Shown: positions 7,122 to 15,796, numbered from the stretch's first letter. The stretch is 64,000 bases of DNA from a bacterium (GCA_028713675.1 JAQTNV010000011.1:9318-73317); one strand, 5' to 3'. Notes: generated by a model not told the origin, from the sequence alone. Made by a program: numbers and translations.

Positions 7122-8387
7122 CTAGGCCTCGATCTTCGTTCCCTTCGTTTCCGGGAAGGTCCAGATCCAGGCCCCGGTCAGGAGGGCGAAAATCGCCGCC
7201 AGGGAGATTCCGCCGGAAAGACCGTAAGTCGAGGCGACCGCGATGATGATCACCGGGGTGAAAAACTGGATCCCGCGGGCCAGGTTGAAGGCCGATCCCA
7301 TCGCGGTGTTCCGGATTTCGGTGGGGAACAGCTCCGCGAAGAGCGGGCCGTAACCGCTGAACATCCCCGTCCCGAACCCGACCAGGAACATGAAGCTCAG
7401 GATCAGGGGCGGGTATTCGGCCACCAGGCCCCAGCAGAGCGTGATCATGACCAGCCCCAAGGCCCTGATCACCGCGTAAACCGAGTAGGCCGGCCTGCGA
7501 CCGAACCGGTCGGCCGCGAACCCGAAGCTCAGGTAACCCAACAACCCCCCGGCCTGGTTAACCAGCATCCAGACCGCCGATTTCGTCATCGAAAATCCCC
7601 GTTGCTCGTGGAGATAGCCCGGAAGCCAGGAATAAGTGAACCAGTAGGCGGACATGTCGAAGATCGCCAGGATCAGGGATTGGATGAAGAGCCTCCGGTA
7701 TGTGTGTGAGAACAACATGAAAAATTTATTGCCGCCTTCCTTCTCCGGGGATTTGACCGGGGCCACCCCCGCGGCGACCAGCCGTTTCCGTTCCAGCCAG
7801 ATGTCGGATTCCGGAAGCTGTTTCCGGATGTATATCACCAGCAGGGCGGGCAGAAAGGAGATGAAAAAGCACCAGCGCCAGCCGATTTCCGGAGCGAGGA
7901 ACCCGCCGATGATGGAAGCCAGGACGATCCCGAAGGGGGCGCCGGTCTGCATGAAGGCGCCGTAGCGGCCCCGAACCCGGGCCGGGAAGGTCTCCCCCAC
8001 ATAGGTCTGGCCGGTGGCCCATTCCCCCCCGACCCCGAGGCCGGTGATGACCCGGAAAATCAGCAGCACCGCCAGGTTGGGGGCGAACCCGCAGAGAAAA
8101 GTCCCGAGGCTGTAGGTGACAATCGTCCACTGCAGAACCCGCTTCCGGCCGAAATGGTCGGAGAGGATTCCGAAAATCACCCCGCCCAGCGCGGTCGCGG
8201 CCAGGGAAGCGCCCATGACGTAGGAAAGCGCCTGGTGGGAAAGGCCGAGTTCCTTGCCGATCGGCATGAGCAGAAAAGTGAACAGGATGAGATCGTAGAA
8301 ATCAAAGACCCATCCCGCCCAGCTCATCATGAGAATTTTATGATGTTCCCGGGTGGGCTTTTCGTACTCGTTAAGAAATTTGGCCAT
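7122..8387 (-). CDS. Major facilitator superfamily transporter (metabolite:H+ symporter type)
   Basis: This is an inner-membrane carrier of 421 residues with about twelve hydrophobic segments. GGVIFGILSDHFGRKRVL is the loop 2-3 MFS signature, and GVGGEWATGQTYVGETFPARVRG resembles the sugar/acid symporters related to NanT and the aromatic acid carriers. The ATG at 8387 is preferred over 8402 because GGGGGGACGG precedes it at good spacing. The SDR gene lies upstream on the same strand but is separated by 276 bases of repeats. The substrate cannot be assigned. Confidence 0.85.
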   Translation of the reverse strand: MAKFLNEYEKPTREHHKILMMSWAGWVFDFYDLILFTFLLMPIGKELGLSHQALSYVMGASLAATALGGVIFGILSDHFGRKRVLQWTIVTYSLGTFLCGFAPNLAVLLIFRVITGLGVGGEWATGQTYVGETFPARVRGRYGAFMQTGAPFGIVLASIIGGFLAPEIGWRWCFFISFLPALLVIYIRKQLPESDIWLERKRLVAAGVAPVKSPEKEGGNKFFMLFSHTYRRLFIQSLILAIFDMSAYWFTYSWLPGYLHEQRGFSMTKSAVWMLVNQAGGLLGYLSFGFAADRFGRRPAYSVYAVIRALGLVMITLCWGLVAEYPPLILSFMFLVGFGTGMFSGYGPLFAELFPTEIRNTAMGSAFNLARGIQFFTPVIIIAVASTYGLSGGISLAAIFALLTGAWIWTFPETKGTKIEA

Positions 8388-8663
8388 TTTCCGTCCCCCC
8401 ATTTAGGTCATAGGTGATAGGTTAAAACCCAACACCCAATACCCATCGTGTCTATTGTGTCGTCGTGTTCCTTGTGTCTATTGGGTCGAATTATCCAATT
8501 ATATTCTGACGCTACGGATTTATCCCGAAGGGTTTATCTGAGGGACTCTATGAACCCTAAGAACACAATGGATCATTATTTCGACACTATGGACACTATG
8601 GACACTATGAACTCAATGGACGCCTTCCGTCTTACCTTTGACCTTTGAGCTTTGACCTATTAC
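8388..8663. repeat. Composite repeat block with inverted nonamer arms
   Basis: Order in the block: heptads 8405-8425 (AGGTSAT) and 8427-8447 (ACCCAAY); nonamers 8445-8489 (five units like ATTGTGTCG); a core of about 90 bases; inverted nonamers 8583-8618 (three GACACTATG plus AACTCAATG); heptads 8631-8658 (TTGACCT). The two nonamer sets are reverse complements of each other. The heptads run up to the SDR stop codon. The frame 8448-8648 is open only because 9 is a multiple of 3, so it is not called a gene. Confidence 0.75.
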
Positions 8664-9485
8664 TTATTTCTCCTTCCTCTGCTCCCTGACCTTCTTGACG
8701 ATGAAGCGGTTGGCCCAGATATAGGCCCCGGGGAAGATGCGGTAATTGTGCCACATCAGCCAGGAGTCCCAACCCACCACGATGATCGCCTTATTTCTCT
8801 CCACCCCCCGGAGAATTATCCGGGCGCATTTATCCGGCGCCATACCCTGAAACGGCAGTGCCTGCAGGGCCTTCTCCCGGTCGATGTTCACGTATTTCAT
8901 CGAGGAAAAGATCTGGGTATTGATGAACCCCGGGCAGACCACACTGACCTTCACCCCGTAGGTCTCCGCCTCCGAACGAAGCGAGGTGGAGAGCCCAACC
9001 ACCGCATGCTTGGTGGTCGTATAAGGCACCACCGTAGGCCAAGGGGCCAGTCCGGAGCTCGAGCCGGTATTGACGATGTGACCGTGCCCCTGCCTGATCA
9101 TCAGGGGGTAAACCGCCTGGACGCCGTTGATCACCCCCCAGAGGTTCACCTCGATCACCCGCCGCCAGTCCGGGAGGGCCATGTCCTTGACGTCCCCGGT
9201 GATCGCGATCCCGGCGTTGTTGAACATGTAATCGACCCGCCCGCGGCTTTGGACCGTCCCGTCCGCCAGGTCCTGCACCGCCTGCGCGTCCGCGACGTCG
9301 AGAAAGACCGCCTGGACCCGGCCGCCGGAGCCGGAGAGCTCCTGCGCCTTTTCCTCCACCAGGTCCCGGTTGATATCAGCCATGATCACCTGCGCTTTCC
9401 GGCGGGAAAGTTCGGTCGAGAGACCCAGGCCGATCCCGGAGGCCGCGCCGGTCACGATGGCGACTTTGTCCGCAAATATATTCAT
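8664..9485 (-). CDS. Short-chain dehydrogenase/reductase (classical SDR)
   Basis: This is a 273-residue NAD(P)-dependent oxidoreductase with a Rossmann fold. The cofactor motif TGAASGIG lies at residues 12-19, NNAG follows at about 90, a serine-rich GSSSG at about 140, and the catalytic YTTTK at about 154-158. The C-terminal about 40 residues are basic and aromatic, longer than the minimal SDR. A GGAAAGGTGAG sequence precedes the ATG. It is divergent to the FAD oxidoreductase at 9723, and both could act on lipid-like substrates; that link is an inference. Confidence 0.88.
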   Translation of the reverse strand: MNIFADKVAIVTGAASGIGLGLSTELSRRKAQVIMADINRDLVEEKAQELSGSGGRVQAVFLDVADAQAVQDLADGTVQSRGRVDYMFNNAGIAITGDVKDMALPDWRRVIEVNLWGVINGVQAVYPLMIRQGHGHIVNTGSSSGLAPWPTVVPYTTTKHAVVGLSTSLRSEAETYGVKVSVVCPGFINTQIFSSMKYVNIDREKALQALPFQGMAPDKCARIILRGVERNKAIIVVGWDSWLMWHNYRIFPGAYIWANRFIVKKVREQRKEK

Positions 9486-9500
9486 CTCACCTTTCCATTT

Positions 9501-9578
9501 ATAGGTTATGGGTCATAGGTTATGGGCGAAACGCATCACCCATTACCTGTTATTTGCTACCTGCTACCTGCTTTCTTT
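9501..9578. repeat. Heptad arrays in the divergent SDR / FAD-oxidoreductase gap
   Basis: 9501-9528 contains four units of ATAGGTT/ATGGGTC. 9537-9571 contains five units of CACCCAT/TACCTGT/TATTTGC/TACCTGC/TACCTGC. Any divergent promoters must lie in or beside these arrays; none was recognised with confidence. Confidence 0.75.
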
Positions 9579-9722
9579 TTCTTTCCTTTCTATCAGAAAT
9601 CACGGTTTCTGCAAATATATTGATTACCCGGCGATTTAATGAAAAAATATGCTGGTCCCCAACAATGATTGAATATTCCGGTCGTCTTCCATCCCGGGAA
9701 GGTTGGGGCCGAGGGAGGAAAA

Positions 9723-11336
9723 ATGCCGAGGAAGAGAACCATGCCGAAAAAGTTTGACGTGGCGGTGGTGGGCGCCGGGATCTCGGGTCTCACCTGCGCC
9801 AATTACCTCGCCCGGGGAGGCAAAAAGGTGGTCCTGCTGGAGCAAAACCACCAGGCCGGCGGCTGCATGTCGGGTTTCTGGCGGAAGGATTTTTATTTTG
9901 ACGGCGGTGACCAGTCCTTCGAGAGCACGGGGATCGTCTTTCCCATTCTGAAGGAACTCGGAGTCTACGACGAGCACGACTGGCACCAGGTGCACTACCG
10001 GGCCAAGACCCCCGACTGGGATTTTGTCGTCACCTCCCTCGAGGACACCCGCGACCGGATCATGGCGGCCTTCCCCGGCGAGCCCGGGGTCAAAGCCATT
10101 TTCGCGGAGGTGGAAAGATGCACGGATTTCCTTTCCGGTCTGTGCGATCCCTGGCATTTCCCTCTCCTGGAAAAGCCCAAACCCCGGGACATCCTCTACC
10201 TGATCAAGTGGCTCCCCGAAATCCAGCGCTGGAGCGACTACAGCTTCAAGGAGCGGCTCTGCGCCCAGATCCGGCAGGAGGACCTGCGCAACTGGTTCCT
10301 AAACGCTGGTTATTACAAGATGCCCTTTATGCTTTTCGGCGGCTTCTGGTATGCCTGGGTCAAGGATTACTGGTACCCGGCCGGCGGGCTCCAGAGCCTG
10401 ATGGACAGCCTGGTCAGGAAATTCGAAGGACTGGGCGGGGTGGCCCGCTTTAAGACCCCGGTCAAGAAGATCCTGGTCGCGGACGGCGAGGCTTCCGGCA
10501 TCCTGACCGGCGAAGGAGAGAAGATCGAAGCCGAATACGTGGTCTACGCCGGGGATTACAAGCGGCTGGTTTCCCAGGTGCTGGGGTCAAAATACTTCGA
10601 TCTGGATTTCGTCCAGAAGGTCGAGCGGAGCCGGCTGACCGAGAGTTTGGTCGCGGTCTACTTGGGACTCGATATCCCCCCCGAGGAAATGAAACGGCAT
10701 CTCCAGACCCATCACGTGATTTACACTCCGAACCTCGACGTGATCTTCCCCGGCCGGGACTCGGAGCGCGAGGTGCATCAGAAGATGTGGATGGAGCTTT
10801 CCTCCCCGAGCGTGGAAAACCCCGCCCTCGCCCCTCCCGGAAAATCCTCCCTCGTCCTCCAGACTTTCAGCCACGCGGAGTGGCAGGATCACTGGAACAA
10901 CCGGGGCGAGAGCCGGGAAAGAACCTCCGAATACCGCGATTTAAAGAAGGCGGTGGGGATGGAGCTGGCCAAGAATGCCGAGGCGGTCATCCCCGGCCTC
11001 ACCGAAAAGATCGCTTATATGGACGTGGGCACCCCCCTCTCCTCCGCCCGCTTCACCATGAACAGCGGGGGCGCCTCCGCGGGCTGGACCTACAGCCTCA
11101 CGGACCTGCCGATCGCGAGTAAGTACGGGTTCACCAGTTTCCGCACCCCCGTGCGGAAGCTCTACACCATCGGCCATTACTCCTTCTGGCCCGGGGGAGT
11201 TCCCAACTCGGCCTTGAGCGGCAAGATCGTGGCCGGGTTTATTCTGAAGAACCCGCTTCTCGGCCGCCTCGACCGGGCGATCGAACTCATCCAGAAACTG
11301 AGGCAGAGCCCCCTGGTCAACGCGTTCCGAAGCTGA
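9723..11336 (+). CDS. FAD-dependent phytoene desaturase-like oxidoreductase
   Basis: This 537-residue protein belongs to the CrtI / retinol saturase-like flavoprotein group. The N-terminal dinucleotide-binding motif is VAVVGAGISGLTCANYL with the acidic end LLEQN, and the C-terminal PGGVPNSALSGKIVAGFIL matches the family FAD-binding end. The start at 9723 was chosen because GGGAGGA precedes it; a second ATG lies at 9741. No carotenoid genes are nearby, so a carotenoid role is not supported. It may oxidise or reduce an isoprenoid or another lipid. It converges on the selenoprotein gene. Confidence 0.82.
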   Translation: MPRKRTMPKKFDVAVVGAGISGLTCANYLARGGKKVVLLEQNHQAGGCMSGFWRKDFYFDGGDQSFESTGIVFPILKELGVYDEHDWHQVHYRAKTPDWDFVVTSLEDTRDRIMAAFPGEPGVKAIFAEVERCTDFLSGLCDPWHFPLLEKPKPRDILYLIKWLPEIQRWSDYSFKERLCAQIRQEDLRNWFLNAGYYKMPFMLFGGFWYAWVKDYWYPAGGLQSLMDSLVRKFEGLGGVARFKTPVKKILVADGEASGILTGEGEKIEAEYVVYAGDYKRLVSQVLGSKYFDLDFVQKVERSRLTESLVAVYLGLDIPPEEMKRHLQTHHVIYTPNLDVIFPGRDSEREVHQKMWMELSSPSVENPALAPPGKSSLVLQTFSHAEWQDHWNNRGESRERTSEYRDLKKAVGMELAKNAEAVIPGLTEKIAYMDVGTPLSSARFTMNSGGASAGWTYSLTDLPIASKYGFTSFRTPVRKLYTIGHYSFWPGGVPNSALSGKIVAGFILKNPLLGRLDRAIELIQKLRQSPLVNAFRS

Positions 11337-11368
11337 AATTGACTAGGTTTTAGGTGATGGGTGTTAAC

Positions 11369-11836
11369 CTATGACCTATCATCGATTATCTTGAATAACT
11401 CCTCGTTTTTCGGGATGTCGCTCATGCTCCTGCTGTAGTAGGAGTATTGAACCTTTCCGTCCTTGCCGATCACGAAAAGCGCGGGCATCCGGCCGAGCCT
11501 GATCAGGTGGACCTTCTGTTGGTAGAGGCCCGCCACCAAGCCATCGTCGTCGGGCAGGCCGATATAGTTCAGGCTTTTTTTCTTCCACATCCGGGCAAAT
11601 TCATCCGGGGTATGCTGGCCCACCACCAGGATCTCCGCCTCCCGGGATTTGAATTTCTCGTAATCGGCCTGGAGCACCTCCAGGTGCCGTCGGGCAAAAG
11701 GTCAGCCGAAGCCGCGCAACAGGACCAGCACCACGATCTTTTTTCCGAGATAATCGGAAAGTTTCACTTCCCGGCCCTGGTAATCCTTCAGGGTGAAATC
11801 CGGGGCTTTTGTCCCCGCCGTGATGTCGCTCATCAT
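11369..11836 (-). CDS. Peroxiredoxin-like selenoprotein with in-frame TGA (Sec45)
   Basis: This is a thioredoxin-fold protein of the AhpC/TSA (peroxiredoxin-like) group, 155 residues if the TGA at 11702-11704 is read as selenocysteine. Translation before it gives SDITAGTKAPDFTLKDYQG and ends in VLVLLRGFG; after it the same frame continues PFARRHLEVLQADYEKF. In cysteine relatives the residue at this place is the peroxidatic Cys (RGFxCPF). The second position of the CxxC-like motif is Ala here. The start is one of two adjacent ATGs (11836, 11833), preceded by AAAAGGAG. Conventional calling would report only the 102-residue part beginning at GTG 11677. The C-terminal DDRS and stop lie within a CCTATGA heptad array. 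A nonsense mutation is the alternative explanation. Confidence 0.82.
11669..11683 (-). promoter_or_regulatory. SECIS-like hairpin downstream of the TGA codon
   Basis: On the minus strand the sequence CTGGA-GGTGC-TCCAG forms a 5-6 bp stem with GGU in the apical loop. The stem begins 18 nt after the TGA. Bacterial SECIS elements lie inside the coding sequence just after UGA and carry a conserved G/GGU in a small apical loop. The distance is a few bases longer than in E. coli fdhF but is within the range accepted for bacteria. Confidence 0.6.
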
Positions 11837-12074
11837 GGTCTCCTTTTCGAATAATTAGGTGATCGGTTGTAGGTCATAGGTTATAGGTTATGGGTTAAGG
11901 AAAACCCAACCCCCGGGCTTCTTTAAAACCCAAGAAACCCAACGGACCGTTTTTGTTCTTTCGACACTATAGACACAATGGACACTATGAACTCTATGAA
12001 CGCCTAACCTCTTACGCCTCACATCTCACGCTTAGCGGCCTTCTGTCTACCGTCTACCGTCTACCTTCTGCCGT
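11837..12074. repeat. Repeat block between the Prx and HIT genes
   Basis: 11870-11897 holds four TAGGTTA-type heptads. 11901-11945 resembles the end of the long dispersed repeat (AACCCCCGGGCTTCTTTAAA). 11963-11998 has four nonamers of GACACTATG type. 12004-12031 has four CTCACGC heptads. 12045-12086 has six GTCTACC heptads that run into the HIT gene, giving its last three residues (VRR) and stop. Confidence 0.75.
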
Positions 12075-12524
12075 CTACCTTCTAACTTTTTTCAGCATCC
12101 TGGCCGTCTTGGCCAGCTCCGCCGGGTCCCGCATCCGGACGAGTTCCCCCGGGGCTTCCTGGATCTTCTCCAGGGCGTTGAAAAAACGGTCTAGGAGATC
12201 CCCGCTATAAGTCGGGATCAGGAAAATATGCACATGCGGGATCCTCCGGCCCCGGGCATACATGCAGACAAAATCCGGTTTCAGCGTCTTGCTGATCTTG
12301 CGGGCCACCGTCCGGGCCGTCCGGAAAAGATCCATCGTCTCTTCCTCCGAAAGATCGTGCCACCAGACCACGTGCCGCTTCGAGATCACCAGGCAATGCC
12401 CCTGGGCGAAGGGGAAAATGTCCAGGATCGCGAGGGAATGTTTGCCCTCGTGAACCCGGTGGGCCCGGGCTTTCCCCGCGACGATATCGCAAAAAGCGCA
12501 TTTCTTACCGTGGGTTGCCGCCAT
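12075..12524 (-). CDS. HIT family nucleotide hydrolase
   Basis: This 149-residue protein has the histidine triad fold used for nucleotide phosphoramidase or hydrolase chemistry. It shows the zinc-type CAFC near the N-terminus, the typical LAILDIFPFAQGHCLVI core, and the triad region PHVHIFLIP. The third His of HxHxH is replaced by Phe, which is unusual; the central nucleophilic His is kept. The ATG at 12524 follows a GGAAAGGAAAAATT sequence. The last three residues and stop come from a GTCTACC heptad array, so the native C-terminus may have been replaced. Confidence 0.85.
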   Translation of the reverse strand: MAATHGKKCAFCDIVAGKARAHRVHEGKHSLAILDIFPFAQGHCLVISKRHVVWWHDLSEEETMDLFRTARTVARKISKTLKPDFVCMYARGRRIPHVHIFLIPTYSGDLLDRFFNALEKIQEAPGELVRMRDPAELAKTARMLKKVRR

Positions 12525-12679
12525 AATTTTTCCTTTCCTCCCGGTTACTTTCATCCGCGCCTGAATCTGACTTATGGTTCCAATTTAAAAGAATAACCCG
12601 AAAAACCTTTTGGTTGAAGATTATCCGAACCAGGTGTAACATGGAGGAAATTTCAAACCCTTATTTTGAGAATAACATT

Positions 12680-13924
12680 ATGAAGAGGAAAATTTTATCC
12701 TGGAAAAATCCCTTCAATTTTCTTCGGATCAGCGTCATCCTGGGCGTTTTTCTTTTCGTCGCGCCCGGCTCTCCCGCCCTGGCCGCCGCCTCCCCGGCCA
12801 AGATTTATGAAATCCGGATGGGAACCCTGGCCCCGGCCGGGACCCCCTGGACCGTGGCCGTCGGCTTGATCGCGCCGATTATCCGGGATTATACCGGGGG
12901 CCGGATCAAGATCATCCCCCTCACCTCCGGATTGATGGGAAACGATCTCGAGGTCCTGGAAAAAATCCGGCAGGACCAGCTGGAAGGCTGCGGCTGCAAC
13001 GCCGCCGGGCTCTTCGAGGTCGCCCCTGAGCTCTCCGTCTTCTCCCTTCCTTTTCTCTTCTCTTCCTTCGATGAGGTGGAATACGTGCTCAATCACCTCC
13101 GGCCCGAAATCGACCGGATCCTGGAGAGCAAGGGCTTCGCCCGGGGAGCTTTCGTGGACGCGGGGTTTTACTTTTTTTACTCCCGGCTGGATCCTTCCTC
13201 CCTCGACAAAATCCGCCGGCAGAGAACCGGCAGCTTCTGGGGCAGCTTTGAGCTCATCACCCTGAAGGCAATCGGTATCGATCCGATCCCCCTCAACCTG
13301 GCCGAGATCACCGCCGACATCCAGGGGAAGAAGTTCGACGGCACCCTCGCCCCCGCCTCGGGGGTCCTCGGGGTCCAGGCCTACCCCTTCTTCAGATACT
13401 TCGTGGAGCAGCCCTTTTACTACACGCCCTGTGCGGCGATTTTTTCCCGGAAAACCTTCGAGCGCATCGAATCCGGCCTCCGGAAAGACCCCGGGGAATT
13501 CCAGCGCCTGAAGACCGATTTCGAGAATTTCAAAAGGCTCACCAGCCCGGACGACTACCTCCGCCACCAGGGGGTCACGGACAAGTCGATCTGGCAGATG
13601 GGAGAAGAAGTATTCTCCTGGCTCCAGGGGCAGGAATTGAAATCCCCCGGGGACCTGGCCCCCCTGGTTCTGAACACCACCCGCATGGCCGAGAAAAACT
13701 GGGGCAGCCTCCTCCGCACCTTCGAAGAGCAGACCCAGCAGGGTTTCGTCCGGAGGGGGATGAAACCGGTCCGGCTCAGCGACGCCGACATGAAAAGCTT
13801 CCAGGAGCTCTCCCGGAAGCTCCAGGATGACCTGGCCGGGAAGCGCTATCCCCGGGAACTGCTGGAAAAAATCCTCCAGCTCAAGAAGGAATTCAACGAG
13901 AAAGCCCTGCAGGAGATTTACTAA
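12680..13924 (+). CDS. TRAP transporter substrate-binding protein (DctP family), orphan
   Basis: This is a periplasmic binding protein of the DctP group, 414 residues from the chosen ATG. A signal peptide is clear: a positive MKRKILSWK start, a hydrophobic core, then PALAAASPAK. The EIRMGTLAPAGTPW opening, the GRIKIIPLTSGLMGNDLEVLEKIRQ segment and FSLPFLF match the family. No DctQ or DctM membrane genes are adjacent, so either its partners are elsewhere or it binds a ligand for another system. It is longer than most DctP proteins (about 330) because of a C-terminal helical extension. A start at 12641 is also possible. Confidence 0.8.
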   Translation: MKRKILSWKNPFNFLRISVILGVFLFVAPGSPALAAASPAKIYEIRMGTLAPAGTPWTVAVGLIAPIIRDYTGGRIKIIPLTSGLMGNDLEVLEKIRQDQLEGCGCNAAGLFEVAPELSVFSLPFLFSSFDEVEYVLNHLRPEIDRILESKGFARGAFVDAGFYFFYSRLDPSSLDKIRRQRTGSFWGSFELITLKAIGIDPIPLNLAEITADIQGKKFDGTLAPASGVLGVQAYPFFRYFVEQPFYYTPCAAIFSRKTFERIESGLRKDPGEFQRLKTDFENFKRLTSPDDYLRHQGVTDKSIWQMGEEVFSWLQGQELKSPGDLAPLVLNTTRMAEKNWGSLLRTFEEQTQQGFVRRGMKPVRLSDADMKSFQELSRKLQDDLAGKRYPRELLEKILQLKKEFNEKALQEIY

Positions 13925-13926
13925 AG

Positions 13927-14113
13927 GTAGACGGTAGACGGCAGACCCTAGACGGGGAAAACCTGAGCCCGGTTCCGGGTTTAAAGTTCACGGTTCAAAG
14001 TTAAATTGATGTCATCCTGAGCCCGCCCCCGGCGGGAGAAGGATCTCGCTTTTATCTTTTCGGTTCTTTGTCTTCGACCCTATCTCCTATCTCCGATCTC
14101 CTATCTTCCTACT
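13927..14113. repeat. Heptad arrays and a REP-like hairpin between the TRAP gene and ilvD
   Basis: 13927-13954 contains four GTAGACG-type heptads two bases after the TRAP stop. 14011-14046 is a GTCATCCTGAGCCCGCC...GGCGGGAGAAGGATCT element. 14079-14113 has five CCTATCT heptads that include the ilvD stop codon. Confidence 0.75.
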
Positions 14114-15752
14114 CAAGTATCGCCCCCTTCGCGGCGGAGCTGACCATCCGGACATATCTCTGCATGTAGCCGGCCGGCAACTTTTTCGGTTTCGGTTTCC
14201 AGTCCTTCAATCGCTCCCGGATTTCATCATCGGTCAGCCTGACCTCCAGGGTCCTTCCGGGAATGTCGATCGCGATTTTATCGCCTTCCCGCACGGCGGC
14301 AATGGGGCCGCCCACGCAGGCCTCGGGAGAAACGTGCCCGACGCAGGGTCCGGAGGTGGCCCCGGAAAACCTCCCGTCCGTCACCAGCGCCACCCGCTTG
14401 AACCCGGCGAGGTCCAGGCCCATCGTTACCGCCAGGGTCTCCGGCATCCCCGGCCCGCCCCGGGGGCCCTCGTTGCGGATCACGATCACGTCCCCGTCAT
14501 TGATGTTCCCCTCGCGGATCGCCGCCAGGCAATCGGCTTCCGCCTCGAAAACCCGCGCCCGGCCGACAAACCGGTGCATTTCCGGGTCGACCGCTGACTG
14601 CTTGATCACCGCCCCTTCCGGGGCCAGGTTCCCGAACAGCACCACCAGGCCCCCCTCCGGGTAAAAGGGCTTGTTCCGGGGACGGATCACGTTCTCGTCC
14701 AGCACGCTGGCCCGGTTCAAAACGTCGCCCAGCTTTTCCCCCGTCACGGTCCGGGCGTCCAGGAAGAGATCGTCGGCCAGCACCTTCATCACCGCGAGGA
14801 CTCCACCGGCCTGGTAGAGGTCTTGGAGCCCATGGGGACCGCAGGGCGAGATTCCGCACAGGGTGGGGATCTCCCGGTTCAGCTCGTTGATTTTGGCCAG
14901 GGGCAGATCGACCCCGATTTCGTGGGCGATCGCCGGCAGGTGCAGGATAGAATTGGTGGAGCCCCCGATCGCCAGGTCCACCGAGAGGGCATTGTCGATC
15001 GCCTTCCAGGAAAGGATCTTCCGGGCCGTAAGCCCCTCTTCCACCATCTCCACGATCCGTTTGCCCGTCCTCCGGGCCCAGAGCAGCTTGTCGGCGTGAA
15101 AAGCGGGAACATTGGCGGAACCCGGGAGCGAAAGCCCGAGGGCCTCGACCAAGCACTGGAAGGTGTTGGCGGTCCCCATCACCTCGCAGGATCCGCAGGT
15201 GGCGCAGGTGGCCACCGCCATTTTGTCCCGGAGATCTTCGTAATCACGGTGGGAGATGCTGCCCTTCATCCGGGGGCTGAACCGGATCTGGAAGGAACCC
15301 GGTCCGCCGGTCAGGAAAATCGTGGCCAGGTCCAGGCGGGCCGCGGCCATGATCATTCCCGGGATGATTTTGTCGCAGGAGGCAATCATCACCATCCCGT
15401 CGAAAAGCATGCTTCGGGTGTGGATCTCGATCATATCGGCGATCAGTTCCCGCTGGGGCAGGACAAAGCGCATCCCCTCGTTCCCTTCCGTGAGGCCGTC
15501 GCAGGGGGCGGGCACGTTGAATTCAAAGGGAATGCCCCCGGCGGCCTGGATCCCCTCTTTGACCCTCTCGGCCAGCTGCCGGAGGTGCATATGCCCGGGG
15601 TTAAACTCGGTCTGGGAATTCGCCACCGCGATAATCGGCTTTTCCGCCAGTTCTTCGACGTCCACCCCCGTTCCCTTCAGGATGGAAAGCCGAACCGCGC
15701 TGATGGGGAAATCGCCGGTATCAAAGATCGGCCCGCTCTTGGGTTTCTTCAT
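14109..15752 (-). CDS. ilvD: Dihydroxy-acid dehydratase IlvD
   Basis: This 547-residue iron-sulfur dehydratase catalyses the last shared step of valine/isoleucine synthesis, from dihydroxy acids to 2-oxo acids. Diagnostic segments are FNPGHMHLRQLAERVKEGI, the cluster region MIASCDKIIPGM, CATCGSCEVMGTANTFQCL and VTDGRFSGATSGPCVGHVSPEA. No other branched-chain genes are nearby. IlvD is close to sugar-acid dehydratases (Edd group), so a sugar-acid role cannot be fully excluded. The stop codon lies inside a CCTATCT heptad array. Confidence 0.88.
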   Translation of the reverse strand: MKKPKSGPIFDTGDFPISAVRLSILKGTGVDVEELAEKPIIAVANSQTEFNPGHMHLRQLAERVKEGIQAAGGIPFEFNVPAPCDGLTEGNEGMRFVLPQRELIADMIEIHTRSMLFDGMVMIASCDKIIPGMIMAAARLDLATIFLTGGPGSFQIRFSPRMKGSISHRDYEDLRDKMAVATCATCGSCEVMGTANTFQCLVEALGLSLPGSANVPAFHADKLLWARRTGKRIVEMVEEGLTARKILSWKAIDNALSVDLAIGGSTNSILHLPAIAHEIGVDLPLAKINELNREIPTLCGISPCGPHGLQDLYQAGGVLAVMKVLADDLFLDARTVTGEKLGDVLNRASVLDENVIRPRNKPFYPEGGLVVLFGNLAPEGAVIKQSAVDPEMHRFVGRARVFEAEADCLAAIREGNINDGDVIVIRNEGPRGGPGMPETLAVTMGLDLAGFKRVALVTDGRFSGATSGPCVGHVSPEACVGGPIAAVREGDKIAIDIPGRTLEVRLTDDEIRERLKDWKPKPKKLPAGYMQRYVRMVSSAAKGAILE

Positions 15753-15796
15753 AATTTCTCCTCTTCAGATAAAAACAGGCCAAACGTCTTGGTCGA

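Noticed and set aside
8448-8648. An open frame encoding a DTMDTM-type repetitive peptide
   Set aside because: It is open only because the 9-nt repeat keeps frame; it has no start signal, and the same repeat elsewhere is not open.
11369-11677. A short 102-residue thioredoxin-like protein starting at GTG 11677
   Set aside because: It lacks the first strand and the catalytic loop; the frame continues upstream through one TGA into the expected N-terminus.
11678-11836. A frameshift in the Prx gene
   Set aside because: The frame before and after the TGA is the same, so no indel is needed; only one stop codon interrupts it.
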